A stretch of 64,000 nt of DNA from QHXW01 sp035297145 (GTDB lineage: Bacteria > Acidobacteriota > Terriglobia > Bryobacterales > Bryobacteraceae): contig DATGZN010000084.1 of assembly GCA_035297145.1 (NCBI GenBank), positions 18,340 through 82,339 on the forward strand, read 5' to 3'. Positions 35,605-45,000 of the stretch are shown here, piece after piece; position 1 is the stretch's first letter; each line of letters opens with the position of its first letter. The position numbers were made by a program, and so were the translations under genes. Under the pieces are notes generated by a model, which did no database searches, was not told where the DNA came from, and saw only the letters and a list, made by a program, of their open reading frames with translations.

Positions 35605-36566
35605 AGTGGCGAAGCGAGCGCCGGTACCGCAGGCTGCCGGGCCGCCCCTTCAGCGCCATCAGCCGGGACTCCCTTTGGCTGGCTGAAGATCATTTGCTCT
35701 CCGTGCAATCCAACCGCTTCTCCGAAACCTACCGGCGATATTACTTTCGCGACATTCAAGCCTTCACCATCCAGCGCAAGGCGCCCATTAGCCCGTGGAC
35801 GTATGCCGCCGGAGCCGTGGCGGCTGCGTTCCTCGCTCCGGGACTATTGTTTGAGTTTCAAAGAACGTTCTTGTGGATTTCAGGGGGCCTGTTTCTAGCC
35901 ATCACTCTGGCTCTGATCGGCCTAGGTCCCACTTGCGTGTGTTACATTCAAACCGCCGTCAGCCGCGACCGGCTCGGTTCCTTGCGCTGGATTCGAACCG
36001 CAGAGAAAGCATTGAGTATTCTGCAGCCGGGCATCGAACAAGTGCAAGGCGCTATGACCCCCGAACTCGCCGCGCTGCCCTCGGAGCCGCCGCCGATCCC
36101 TGCGCCCGCGATCCAACCGCCACCTCTGCCCGGTGCAAAACCACCCGAGACTGGCTGGGGCTACGAGTTTCTGTTCGTTATTCTCCTGCTGGACAGTCTC
36201 CAGTCCTACCTCAGTTTGTCTCACAGGGGAACCCCTGTGGATGTCGCCGGGTGGACCATTCTGATCACCGAGGTCATCTGCATCGTCTGGCTCATGATCC
36301 GGCAGCGGCGCTTCGAGGTCCCTGGCGCCATTCGAGTCATCGTAATTTTGGCGCTGGTTGTCACGGCCGGATTCACCTACGCCGTCTATATGCTCAGAAC
36401 CATCGCTGCGCAATTGAAACCCGGGACTGCTACCTATCCCGGTTACGTTCCTCTACATATGACTGCTATCGCGGTGTATGGCGTCCTCGGTGTCGCCGGC
36501 CTGGGGCTCATTACTCGTCACCGGCAATTCTTGCGCCGCTCGCCGCCCGTCGCCTCTCCACAGTGA
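35601..36566 (+). CDS. Uncharacterised multi-helix membrane protein
   Basis: 321 residues from the ATG overlapping the previous stop; the frame is open further upstream but only as an overlap with that gene. Basic, soluble N-terminus of about 60 residues (KWRSERRYRRLPGRPFSAIS, YYFRDIQAFTIQRK), two helices (about 68-112), a Pro-rich cytosolic or periplasmic linker (PPPIPAPAIQPPPLPG), then four more helices to residue 300. The N-terminal region resembles a small PH-like fold of membrane proteins, but I cannot assign it. Function unknown; it is embedded in the coupled membrane run. Confidence 0.7.
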   Translation: MKWRSERRYRRLPGRPFSAISRDSLWLAEDHLLSVQSNRFSETYRRYYFRDIQAFTIQRKAPISPWTYAAGAVAAAFLAPGLLFEFQRTFLWISGGLFLAITLALIGLGPTCVCYIQTAVSRDRLGSLRWIRTAEKALSILQPGIEQVQGAMTPELAALPSEPPPIPAPAIQPPPLPGAKPPETGWGYEFLFVILLLDSLQSYLSLSHRGTPVDVAGWTILITEVICIVWLMIRQRRFEVPGAIRVIVILALVVTAGFTYAVYMLRTIAAQLKPGTATYPGYVPLHMTAIAVYGVLGVAGLGLITRHRQFLRRSPPVASPQ

Positions 36567-36882
36567 GGACCCCGCCATCTCCACACTTGCTCAGCAGCGT
36601 TGTTTTCATCATGCGCACCGCGAGGCGGTTTGCCGCTGTCCGAATTGCGCGAACTACTATTGCCGCGAGTGCGTCACGGAGCATGAGGACACACTCATCT
36701 GTGCGGCCTGCCTACGCCGGCTGGCCTCACCGGCGCCGCGCCACCGGACCCTGGGCCGCGCCGCGGGCGTCCTCACTGCATTTGCCGGTCTGCTGCTCTC
36801 GTGGCTCTTTTTCTACTACGTTGGACGCGTTCTCATCCTGATACCAGCTGATGTCCACGAAGGGACTGAATGGCAGCCCTAA
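36478..36882 (+). CDS. B-box-like zinc-finger single-helix protein
   Basis: Up to 134 residues. The conserved part is RCFHHAHREAVCRCPNCANY, YCRECVTEHEDTLICAACL (His/Cys pattern of a B-box-like finger), followed by one membrane helix (about 96-120). The only normal in-frame starts, ATG 36478 and GTG 36490, lie about 80 bp inside the preceding gene; a rare ATC at 36577 would give a protein beginning right before the finger. Which is used cannot be decided here. The 3' end overlaps the next gene by 13 nt. Confidence 0.65.
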   Translation: MASSVSPAWGSLLVTGNSCAARRPSPLHSEDPAISTLAQQRCFHHAHREAVCRCPNCANYYCRECVTEHEDTLICAACLRRLASPAPRHRTLGRAAGVLTAFAGLLLSWLFFYYVGRVLILIPADVHEGTEWQP

Positions 36883-38453
36883 AGGAGCGTAGCGCCATCG
36901 AACTGCTGGAAGAGGCCTTTCACCTGCTCCGCGAGGCGCCGGCGAGTCAGCTCCTCCTTTACTATCTCGGGACTCTTCCCTTCTTGCTCGGCGTACTTTT
37001 CTTCTGGGCGGAAATGGCGCACAGCGCTTTCGCGGCCGCGCGCTGCACCGAGGAGTCCTTGGGTGTTGCCGTCCTCTACATCTGGATGGCGTTCTGGCAG
37101 GCACGATTCGCCCACGGCCTGTATGCGCAGGTCAGCGGTTCCCCTGCTCCCGTGCCCGTAGCCGTTTGGAGAACTGCGTACCTTCAGGCGCTGGTGCAAT
37201 CCACCAAACTTTTTGTCCTGCCCGTGGCGTCGCTGTGTTTGCTGCCTCTGGCGTCTGTCTTCGCTTTCTATCAAAATGCCGCTGTTTTGGCGGATGCCGC
37301 CCCCAACCTGCGCTCTCTCGTTTCAAAAGCAGCCCGGCAAGCCGCGTATCGTTCCCGCCAGAACTGGATGCTGGTTTCGATTCTGTCGCTGTTTTCTTTG
37401 TTCGCTTTTCTCAATCTTTTGGTTACACTCTTTCTCGCCCCGCATCTGGTCAAGATGCTGTTCGGCATCGAAAGCGCTTTCTCGCGCAGTGGCGGCTATC
37501 TGCTGAACTCGACGCTCATCGCAGCCGCGGCCGGCCTCGCGTGGGCTGCGGTAGATCCGCTCATCAAGGCGGTTTATGTGCTGAGATGTTTCTACGGTGA
37601 ATCCGTGACCACTGGAGCGGATCTCAAAGCAGCCATTTCGACCCTCCGGCGAGCCGCCACGCTGGTGTGTCTTCTGGCGGCCGTTTGTCCCGCCATCCGT
37701 GCCCAAAGTCCCATACCGCCTTCCGATCTCGACCGCTCCATCGATCAGGTCATCCACCGTCCCACATACGCCTGGCGAATGCCGCGCAATGCTGTTGCAA
37801 ACGACGAGTCCCATGGCTTCCTCGGCGAAGCCGTGAATGCGATGGATCGCGAGCTGCGGCGGGCGGCCAAATGGTTCCAAAATTTTCTCGAGTGGCTCCG
37901 CGAGAAATTCCGCGAAGAGCCTTCACCAGCCGACTCCACGCGCGGCAACTTGCGCTCCGCCCAGAAACTCCGCTGGCTTCTCTACGCATTAATCGCTTTG
38001 CTGATCATCGCGGCGGTAGTTCTTCTCCTGCGTGTCTTACGTGCAAAGCGGATAGCGCAGCCGGTCATGCAGACTGCCGAGGCGGCCCCGGCTGAAAATC
38101 TGGCGGATGACCGCTTGGAGGCCGACAAGATCCCGGAAGACCGCTGGCTCACAATCGCCCAGGAGCTCATGGCGCGCGGCGAGCTGCGCACGGCCGTTCG
38201 CGCTCTGTATCTGGCCAGCCTTTCGTATCTCGCGCGGCACGCGCTGGTCACCGTCCAGGCCGCGAAAACCAACCGCCAATATGAAGCCGAGCTGCGGCGC
38301 AGAACCCGCGACAAGATCGATGTGGCGCGCCTGTTTTCTGAAAATGCCCGCGTCTTCGAGCGCGCCTGGTACGGCGATCATATCGTGAGCATGCAAATCG
38401 TCGAAAGCTTTCAAGACAATCTCCAAAGGATGAAGGCACGTGCGGAAAGCTAG
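36870..38453 (+). CDS. Membrane protein with C-terminal DUF4129-like domain
   Basis: 527 residues. Five or more membrane helices in the first 235 residues, then a hydrophobic segment with a cleavage-like ACPAIRAQSP motif near 270, an extracytoplasmic stretch with RPTYAWRMPR, a helix at about 372-392 and a C-terminal DUF4129-like cytoplasmic domain (about 425-520: MARGELRTAVRALYLASLSYL, NRQYEAELRRRT, FERAWYG). DUF4129 domains usually sit at the C-terminus of TgpA-type transglutaminases or as separate members of MoxR-DUF58 operons. Internal partial hydrophobic leader suggests an old fusion of two genes. Confidence 0.82.
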   Translation: MAALKERSAIELLEEAFHLLREAPASQLLLYYLGTLPFLLGVLFFWAEMAHSAFAAARCTEESLGVAVLYIWMAFWQARFAHGLYAQVSGSPAPVPVAVWRTAYLQALVQSTKLFVLPVASLCLLPLASVFAFYQNAAVLADAAPNLRSLVSKAARQAAYRSRQNWMLVSILSLFSLFAFLNLLVTLFLAPHLVKMLFGIESAFSRSGGYLLNSTLIAAAAGLAWAAVDPLIKAVYVLRCFYGESVTTGADLKAAISTLRRAATLVCLLAAVCPAIRAQSPIPPSDLDRSIDQVIHRPTYAWRMPRNAVANDESHGFLGEAVNAMDRELRRAAKWFQNFLEWLREKFREEPSPADSTRGNLRSAQKLRWLLYALIALLIIAAVVLLLRVLRAKRIAQPVMQTAEAAPAENLADDRLEADKIPEDRWLTIAQELMARGELRTAVRALYLASLSYLARHALVTVQAAKTNRQYEAELRRRTRDKIDVARLFSENARVFERAWYGDHIVSMQIVESFQDNLQRMKARAES

Positions 38454-39465
38454 CTGGCTCGTACTGGCGCTCGCGCTGGCCTTCGCCTTCGGCCTGGTCC
38501 AACTGTTCCGTTGGCGTTTCGAAGCGGGCGACGTGTACCCGCAATATTCGTCGCTCCGCACCGGCCCCATGGGAACACAGGCGCTGTTCGAAAGCTTCCA
38601 GGCCATCCGTGGCGTTTCGGTCTCGCGCAACTATCAGCCGCTCGAGCGATTGAAGCCCAGCGGCGGCACAATTTTCTACCTGGGCGTGGACTCGGATGCA
38701 CTGGGGCCTGCTGATCTGGATAATTTCGACAAACTCACAGCCGGCGGCGCGCGCCTGGTGATCGGGTTGCTGCCGGTTTTGGACTTGCCTCCAGTAGTCG
38801 TGACGCGTCGCGTGCAGCTGAAGCCCTGGGGCGTCACCCTGGCGCTCGCCGAGCAGAATCCCAAACGGGTCTCGAATCTTCTCTATTTCATCGCGTCCAA
38901 AGATTGGAGCGTAGCTCGCGCCACATCCGGGCACGCCGTCTTGATCGAGCGCAAATTCGGCAAAGGATCCGTCGTTTTGGCGGCCGACGGCTATCCCATG
39001 AGCAACCAGGCGCTCATGTTCGATCGCGACGCCGGCTTGCTCAGCTGGTTTGCCGGCGCCAATCGTCGCTTGGTTTTCGATGAATCGCATTTCGGGGTAA
39101 CGGAAACGGGAAGCGTAGCCGCGCTTGGCCGCCGCTATCACCTGCACGCATTCTTGGCCGCGCTGTTGCTGCTCGCGGTTTTGTTTATCTGGAAAAACTC
39201 CACGCCGCTCGTGCCGCCGTCGCCGGTGGAACATTCCGCTGCACCGGCCGCGCAATCCTGGGGCATGCCGCCTTATCTGTTGCGGCGCGCCGCTCCTCCC
39301 GCGGAATTGATGGGCGCGTGTCTGAACGAGTGGCGCAAATCGCTTCCAATCGGGCCGCGGTATTCGGGGGAAAAATTGCAGCGAGTGGAAGAAATCGCGC
39401 ACAGCGAGCACGATCCGGTTAAAGCCTATCGGGCTATCGGCCGGGCGCTCGCGGGAGAGAAATGA
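38440..39465 (+). CDS. DUF4350 domain membrane protein
   Basis: 341 residues, GTG start overlapping the DUF4129 gene by 14 nt. N-terminal helix (about 3-22), an extracytoplasmic DUF4350/GATase-like domain (about 35-215: YSSLRTGPMGTQALFESFQA, GARLVIGLLPVL, VVLAADGYPMSNQALM), a second helix (about 232-248) and a cytoplasmic tail. DUF4350 is a regular member of MoxR-DUF58 loci and its role is not known. The stop overlaps the moxR ATG. Confidence 0.85.
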   Translation: MRKASWLVLALALAFAFGLVQLFRWRFEAGDVYPQYSSLRTGPMGTQALFESFQAIRGVSVSRNYQPLERLKPSGGTIFYLGVDSDALGPADLDNFDKLTAGGARLVIGLLPVLDLPPVVVTRRVQLKPWGVTLALAEQNPKRVSNLLYFIASKDWSVARATSGHAVLIERKFGKGSVVLAADGYPMSNQALMFDRDAGLLSWFAGANRRLVFDESHFGVTETGSVAALGRRYHLHAFLAALLLLAVLFIWKNSTPLVPPSPVEHSAAPAAQSWGMPPYLLRRAAPPAELMGACLNEWRKSLPIGPRYSGEKLQRVEEIAHSEHDPVKAYRAIGRALAGEK

Positions 39466-40448
39466 TGGAAGAACAGTTGGAACGTGAAGCCGCGCTCGAA
39501 AAGCTGCAAGACGTGCTCGCGCGCGTCAAAACCGAGGTGGCGAAGGTGATCATCGGCCAGCATAGCGTCATCGAGCAGGCCCTGATTGTCATCTTCACCC
39601 GCCAGCACGCGCTGATCGAGGGCGTGCCCGGAGTCGCCAAGACCCTGCTCACACGCACGCTCGCCCACGTGCTCGGTTGCGAGTTCGCGCGCATCCAGTT
39701 CACACCCGATCTCATGCCCGCGGACATCACCGGCACCAACGTCTTCAACTTGCAGCGCAACGAATTCACTTTGATTCGCGGGCCCGTGTTCACCAGCTTT
39801 CTTTTGGCCGACGAGATCAATCGCGCTCCCGCCAAAACCCAATCGGCGCTGTTGCAGGCCATGCAGGAGCGCTGCGTCACCATCGACCGTGAAACGCACG
39901 CTCTTTCTCCCAACTTCACCGTGTTCGCTACGCAAAATCCCATCGAGTCCGAAGGCACCTATCCCCTTCCCGAAGCGCAGAAGGACCGCTTCATGTTCAA
40001 AATCACCATGCCCTGGCCGGAGCGCGATGACGAGCTGGATCTCGCCCGCCGCACCCTTGGCGCCGATTCGCCCGAAGCCATGCTTGCCCGTGGCGTCGTC
40101 CAGCCGGTACTCCGAATGGAAGAACTCGCGCCCCTGCGCCGCTCTCTGGAGCAGATCACGGTGCGCGAGGAGCTGGTCACCTATCTGGTGGACGTAATCC
40201 GCCGCACGCGCACGCACGAAAGTGTGCTGGTGGGCGGCGGCCCTCGCGCCACGCAGGCGCTCTTGCTGGCCAGCCGCGCCTACGCAGCCGTCTCCAGCAG
40301 AGATTTTGTGGCGCCGGACGATATCCACGCGGTCGCCGTACCTGTGCTCGGGCACCGGTTGATTTTGCGGCCTGAGTTCGAAATCGAAGGCGTCACCGTG
40401 CAGGAAGTCATCCAGAAAATCCTGGCCGAGGTTCCGGTGCCCCGATGA
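39462..40448 (+). CDS. MoxR family AAA+ ATPase
   Basis: 328 residues. AAA_3/MoxR: Walker A EGVPGVAKT (about 46-54), Walker B FLLADEINRAPAKTQ, QAMQERCVTIDRETHALSPNF, sensor 1 VFATQNPIESEGTYPLPEAQ, Arg finger region EAQKDRFM and the lid domain VGGGPRATQALLLASRA. MoxR proteins act as chaperone-like ATPases together with VWA/DUF58 partners in maturation of membrane or metal enzymes. Four-base overlaps link it to both neighbours, DUF4350 and DUF58. Confidence 0.95.
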   Translation: MMEEQLEREAALEKLQDVLARVKTEVAKVIIGQHSVIEQALIVIFTRQHALIEGVPGVAKTLLTRTLAHVLGCEFARIQFTPDLMPADITGTNVFNLQRNEFTLIRGPVFTSFLLADEINRAPAKTQSALLQAMQERCVTIDRETHALSPNFTVFATQNPIESEGTYPLPEAQKDRFMFKITMPWPERDDELDLARRTLGADSPEAMLARGVVQPVLRMEELAPLRRSLEQITVREELVTYLVDVIRRTRTHESVLVGGGPRATQALLLASRAYAAVSSRDFVAPDDIHAVAVPVLGHRLILRPEFEIEGVTVQEVIQKILAEVPVPR

Positions 40449-41743
40449 TTGTTCCACGGACGCGATTGCTGGTATCGGAAACGCTGATCCTGCTGCCCTG
40501 CGCAGCGGTGGGAGCGCTCGTGCCGGATGTCGCCCTCGCGTGCATTGCGATCGCCGTTCTCTTTGCCGCCGTCGCCGGCGCCGACGCTCTCCTGGCTCGC
40601 GGCGCGCTGGCAGGCATCCGTTTGGAAACTCCGGATGTCCTGCGCCTGGTAGCCGAACGCCCGGCAGAAATCCCTCTGAAGCTAACGAACACAAGCATGG
40701 CTCCCAAACCCTTGCGGATCGGTCTGGCTCTTCCCGCCGCAATTCACTCCCAGGCTCCGGAGCTGACCCTGATCGCTCCCCCTGGTGCCTCCCAGGCCGT
40801 GTGGGCCTGTACACCGGCGCGGCGCGGCCGCCATGCGCTCGATGCCGTTTATCTCGAAACTCCCTCTCTGCTGGGCCTGTGGTCCAAGCGCTCCCGCGTG
40901 CTCGTCCGTTCGGAGCTGCGCGTCTATCCCAACCTGCGAAAAGAGCACATTGAGACCTTGTTCCTCAACCGCGGCAATTTCGGCGTCCACCTGTTTCGCC
41001 AGGTCGGCAAAGGCCGTGAATTCGAAAAGCTCCGCGAGTACGCCCCCGGCGATGGTTTTGATGAGATCGATTGGAAGGCCACGGCCCGCCGCGCACGTCC
41101 CATCACCCGCGTTTTCCAAGTCGAGCGCACCCAGGAAGTCTACGCGGTCATCGACACCTCGCGCCTCAGCGCTCGCGGCGCCACCCTCGATCGCTTCGTC
41201 TCCGCCGCGCTCGCGTTGGGACTCGCGGCCGAACGCCAGGGCGACCTCTTCGGCCTAGTCGCGTTCAGCGACAAGCTGCGCCAGTTCGTTCGCGCCAAGA
41301 ACGGCAAGCCTCACTACAACGCCTGCCGCGATGCCCTCTATTATCTGGAGGCCGAGAAAGCCTCACCCGATTTCGATGAGCTCTGCACCTTCCTCCGCCT
41401 GCGACTTCGGCGTCGCGCTCTGCTGATGTTCCTCACCGAGCTGGACGATCCCGTTCTCGCCGAAAGCTTCATCCACAACGTGAAGTTGATCTCCCGCCAG
41501 CATCTGGTGCTGGTGAACATGCTGCGTCCGTTGGGGGCCGCGCCACTGTTTCGTGACACCGAGGTTCACGAAGTGGACGACGTCTACCGCCGCTTCGCCG
41601 GCCATCTCTTATGGCACAAGCTCCGGGAAACCGAGAAAGTGCTCGGCAACGCGGGCGTCCGGTTTTCATTGCTCGATCCCGCGCGCCTCAGCGCCGAGCT
41701 CATCGCCTCCTACCAGAACATCAAAGCGCGGCAGCTCATATGA
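40445..41743 (+). CDS. DUF58 domain protein, MoxR partner
   Basis: 432 residues. Two membrane helices near the N-terminus (about 10-50), an Ig-like part (about 55-150), then the DUF58 signature GREFEKLREYAPGDGFDEID with WKATARR (about 198-225) and a VWA-like Rossmann region (TQEVYAVIDTSRLSARG with a degenerate MIDAS, FLTELDDPVLAESFI). DUF58 proteins are the binding partner of MoxR ATPases. ATGA-type overlaps at both ends. Confidence 0.92.
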   Translation: MIVPRTRLLVSETLILLPCAAVGALVPDVALACIAIAVLFAAVAGADALLARGALAGIRLETPDVLRLVAERPAEIPLKLTNTSMAPKPLRIGLALPAAIHSQAPELTLIAPPGASQAVWACTPARRGRHALDAVYLETPSLLGLWSKRSRVLVRSELRVYPNLRKEHIETLFLNRGNFGVHLFRQVGKGREFEKLREYAPGDGFDEIDWKATARRARPITRVFQVERTQEVYAVIDTSRLSARGATLDRFVSAALALGLAAERQGDLFGLVAFSDKLRQFVRAKNGKPHYNACRDALYYLEAEKASPDFDELCTFLRLRLRRRALLMFLTELDDPVLAESFIHNVKLISRQHLVLVNMLRPLGAAPLFRDTEVHEVDDVYRRFAGHLLWHKLRETEKVLGNAGVRFSLLDPARLSAELIASYQNIKARQLI

Positions 41744-42732
41744 TTCTCGACCTGCCCAGATTTCTCTCCGCCGAGCGCCGTTACTGGACCGAGCTCGAAT
41801 CCGCGCTGGACCGCATTGAAAGCGACCCGTCGCGCCGCCCCCAGCTTGACGAAATCAAGGCGTTGCACTACCTCTACCAGCGCGCCTCCGCCGATCTGGC
41901 GAAAATGGCGACGTTTTCCTCCGAGCCCGAAACCCGCCGCTATCTCGAATCTCTGGTCGCCCGCGCGTATGCCGAGATCCACGAGAGCCGCGAAGCTCGC
42001 CGCCGTGTGCATGTGCGGCGCTGGTTCGCTCAGGAGCTGCCACAGGCCTTTCGCCGCCACGTGCGCGCCTTCTGGCTGGCGGTTGCCATCACCTTGGCCG
42101 GCTGCGCGTTCGGTGCCCTCGCTCTGCGCATCGATCCCGAAGCCAAAGCCGTCATCATGCCTTTCGGCGGCTTGTTGGAGAACCCCGCAACACGCGTTGC
42201 CCGCGAGGAACACGCCAAAGAGGACCGTCTCCACGGGGTGAAAAACACTTTCGCGGCCCAACTGATGACACACAACACGCAGGTGGCCTTCACCACCCTG
42301 GCGCTCGGCATGACCTGGGGTTTCGGAACCATCCTCATTCTCTTCTATAACGGCGTCACCCTCGGCGCCGTGTCGTTGGACTATATCCAGGCTGGCCAGT
42401 CGAACTTTCTGATGGGCTGGCTCCTCCCGCACGGCGCGGCGGAAATTCCCGCTATCCTTCTCGCTGGACAGGCCGGATTCATCCTGGCCGGCGCACTCAT
42501 CGGCTGGGGAACTAGCCTGCCCCGCGGCCAGCGCCTGCGCGCCGTTTCGCGCGACGTGCTGACTTTGATCTTTGGAATGTGCCTGTTGCTGGTGTGGGCC
42601 GGGATCATTGAGGCGTTTTTTTCCCAATATCACCAGCCCGTGATCCCCTATACGCTCAAAATCGCCTTTGGAGCCGTGGAGTTAGCGGCTCTGACCTTAT
42701 ATCTCAGCCGCTCCGGAACGTCCGCCCAATGA
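41740..42732 (+). CDS. Stage II sporulation protein M-like membrane protein
   Basis: 330 residues from the ATG overlapping the DUF58 stop. A soluble N-terminal part (1-100, coiled-coil-like, YLYQRASADLAKMATF and RYLESLVARAYAEIHESRE) leads to a membrane domain of about six helices with the SpoIIM signature: TFAAQLMTHNTQVAFTTLAL, LGAVSLDYIQAG, GWLLPHGAAEIPAILLAGQA. Acidobacteria do not make endospores; in this operon type SpoIIM-like proteins are general membrane components, possibly acting on peptidoglycan or membrane shape. Coupled to the RDD gene. Confidence 0.9.
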   Translation: MILDLPRFLSAERRYWTELESALDRIESDPSRRPQLDEIKALHYLYQRASADLAKMATFSSEPETRRYLESLVARAYAEIHESREARRRVHVRRWFAQELPQAFRRHVRAFWLAVAITLAGCAFGALALRIDPEAKAVIMPFGGLLENPATRVAREEHAKEDRLHGVKNTFAAQLMTHNTQVAFTTLALGMTWGFGTILILFYNGVTLGAVSLDYIQAGQSNFLMGWLLPHGAAEIPAILLAGQAGFILAGALIGWGTSLPRGQRLRAVSRDVLTLIFGMCLLLVWAGIIEAFFSQYHQPVIPYTLKIAFGAVELAALTLYLSRSGTSAQ

Positions 42733-43496
42733 GCCCCGCGCGGACCAGTTCGCTCGTCATCGAAACGCCAGAAGGGATCTCGTTCACCCTGATTCTCGCC
42801 AGCCCCATCACGCGTTTCCTCGCTTGGCTCATCGACTTCATCGCCATCATGGCCCTCGATTCCGCGCTCCAGAATGCCCTTCAAATTACCGGCATCTTAG
42901 GCGCTGATTTCGCACAAGCCGCCGGCATCCTGGCATATTTCGCCCTCTCCACCGGCTACGGCATTGGCCTCGAATGGCGATTGCGCGGCCAGACGCTCGG
43001 AAAACGCGTTCTCGGGCTCCGCGTGATGGACGCGCAAGGCCTGCGACTCGATTTCAGCCAGATCGTCATTCGTAACCTGTTGCGTGCCATCGATCTTCTT
43101 CCAGGCTTCTACCTGGTGGGCGGCATGGTCTCCGTCTTCACCAAAAACGCCCAGCGGCTGGGTGACCTCGCCGCAAACACCATCGTCGTACGCAACCCGA
43201 GAATCGAGCAACCCGATCTCGATCGCCTTCTCGGCGGCAAATTCAATTCATTGCTTGAATATCAACACCTTGCCGCCCGCCTCAGGCAAAGGGCCACGCC
43301 CGAGCTCGCCGGAATTGCACTGAGCGCGCTCCTGCGCCGTGAAGAATTCGAGCCCCATGCACGCGTCGAGCTATTCGACGAGCTCGCCAGCTGCGTTCAA
43401 TCTGTCGTCGAATTTCCCGCCGAAGCCGTAGAGAGCATTACCTCCGAACAGTACGTCCGGAACGCTGTGGAAATTCTGTACCGCCGTAGCAATTGA
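42729..43496 (+). CDS. RDD family membrane protein
   Basis: 255 residues, ATG overlapping the previous stop. The RDD domain (about 20-150) has RFLAWLIDFIAIMALDSALQ, GQTLGKRVLGLRVMDAQG and KNAQRLGDLAANTIVVR; the C-terminal 90 residues are cytosolic and unmatched. Closes the run that opened with an RDD protein at 34225. The following 142 bp hold only a weak hairpin and a possible promoter for the TPR gene. Confidence 0.9.
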   Translation: MSPARTSSLVIETPEGISFTLILASPITRFLAWLIDFIAIMALDSALQNALQITGILGADFAQAAGILAYFALSTGYGIGLEWRLRGQTLGKRVLGLRVMDAQGLRLDFSQIVIRNLLRAIDLLPGFYLVGGMVSVFTKNAQRLGDLAANTIVVRNPRIEQPDLDRLLGGKFNSLLEYQHLAARLRQRATPELAGIALSALLRREEFEPHARVELFDELASCVQSVVEFPAEAVESITSEQYVRNAVEILYRRSN

Positions 43497-43638
43497 TCTA
43501 ACTCCCACGGATTTCTAAGCCAACGGGGCAATCCCCACAAATTCTTCAAATTAATCGTTTTCAACGTTATCTTCTCCTGTTACACTACTGTCGTGTTAAC
43601 TGATTCGTAATTTAATTGGAACTATAGAGTAACAATCG

Positions 43639-45000
43639 ATGCGCGGAACGAACTGCAGGCTCGCGTGGGCTCCCCTCTCGTTTTTGCTCCTCACTGGCAT
43701 CGCCTCCCCTGCCGAAATGCCCGAAAGTTCCTGGCAACAACTACTCACTACCGGGCAGCAATTGCAAGCAAATGGACATTACGCTGAGGCCGAATCATCC
43801 TTCCAGTCGGCCCTCGATCAAGCCCCGACTCCTGTCGCCAAAGCGCGAAGCATGAATCACTTAGCGGTCGCCAAGCAGCTCCGCGGCGACTACCCGGCAG
43901 CGGACGCGCTCTATCGCGCCGCCTTACAGATTTGCGAGCAGCACCCCGTCCCCCTCGACTTGGCCGCCATCCTTCTCAACCAGGCACGCCTTTACCGGTC
44001 TGAGGGTAAGTTCGAACAGGCTGAAGCGTTGTGCCGTAAGGCACTTGCCATCCATCGTTCCCAACTGCGGCCGAACCATCCGAGTATGGCCGACGCTCTA
44101 GACACCCTGGGCTGGATTCAGTTACGTCTGGGCCGCTACGCGGATGCCGAGTCGGCTTACACCGAGTCGCTCACCATCCGCCAAGCCAATCCACTGAATC
44201 AATTGGACTTGGCCGGAACGATGAACGATTTCGCGTTCCTCCGCTACTCCATGGGCCGTTATGCAGAAGCGGAGAAAATGTATCGCCAAGTCTTGGCCAC
44301 ACGGCAGAAAGCCCTTGGCACTGAACACCCGGACGTCGCTGACACCATGGTCCGGCTTGCCGACGTGTATCGCGCCCAGCACCTGCTCACCAAGAGCGAA
44401 CGCCTTCTCGTCGACGCCATTCCAATCCTGGAAGCGTCGTTTGGATCCGAAAGTTTGCGCGTGGCCAACGCCAGCAACAACCTCGGAGTTCTTTACTACG
44501 ACGAAGGCCGCGTAGACGATGCCACTCCCCTGTTTCGGCGCGCATTGGAAATCGACCAGCAGGTGCTGGGCAACAATCATTTACAGGTCGCCAGCGTGTT
44601 GAGCAACCTTGCCCTGATTGATTCGGATCGTCACGCTTATCATGACGCCGAGGAGCTCTATATCCGCGCGCTCGCCATCGAGGAAAAGGCCGTCGGGCCG
44701 GACCACCCCGAGATGGCGGCGATGCTCAACAACCTGGCGCAGATCTATGGTTTCGAAGGCCGCTACGACGACGCCGAAAAGCTGTACGTCCGGGCCATCG
44801 ATATCTGGGAGCGCACGCTCGGGCCAGCCCATCCCGACGTCGCCGGGTGCCTCTTAAACTACGCCGCCGTCTTGCGGAAACATCATCACAAGAAAGAAGC
44901 CGGCGAGATGGAAGCACGCGCCCGGGAGTCCCGCGCCATGCACGACCGTGACACCCCCAATGACGTTCTCGTAGACTGGCACGAACTGCAGCGTAAGTAA
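43639..45000 (+). CDS. Secreted tetratricopeptide (kinesin-light-chain-type) repeat protein
   Basis: 453 residues. Signal peptide (LAWAPLSFLLLTGIASPAE). About nine TPRs, the later ones of the 42-residue kinesin-light-chain type: RSQLRPNHPSMADALDTLGW, RYADAESAYTESLTIR, KALGTEHPDVADTMVRLADV, KAVGPDHPEMAAMLNNLAQI, RTLGPAHPDVAGCLLNYAAV. The repeats form a right-handed scaffold for protein binding, here outside the cytoplasm. No enzymatic domain. TTTTCA-N17-TACACT around 43559-43587 is a possible promoter. Confidence 0.9.
   Translation: MRGTNCRLAWAPLSFLLLTGIASPAEMPESSWQQLLTTGQQLQANGHYAEAESSFQSALDQAPTPVAKARSMNHLAVAKQLRGDYPAADALYRAALQICEQHPVPLDLAAILLNQARLYRSEGKFEQAEALCRKALAIHRSQLRPNHPSMADALDTLGWIQLRLGRYADAESAYTESLTIRQANPLNQLDLAGTMNDFAFLRYSMGRYAEAEKMYRQVLATRQKALGTEHPDVADTMVRLADVYRAQHLLTKSERLLVDAIPILEASFGSESLRVANASNNLGVLYYDEGRVDDATPLFRRALEIDQQVLGNNHLQVASVLSNLALIDSDRHAYHDAEELYIRALAIEEKAVGPDHPEMAAMLNNLAQIYGFEGRYDDAEKLYVRAIDIWERTLGPAHPDVAGCLLNYAAVLRKHHHKKEAGEMEARARESRAMHDRDTPNDVLVDWHELQRK

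Noticed and set aside
43525..43536. GGGGCAATCCCC as the terminator of the MoxR run
   Set aside because: Only a 4-bp stem and no T-run.
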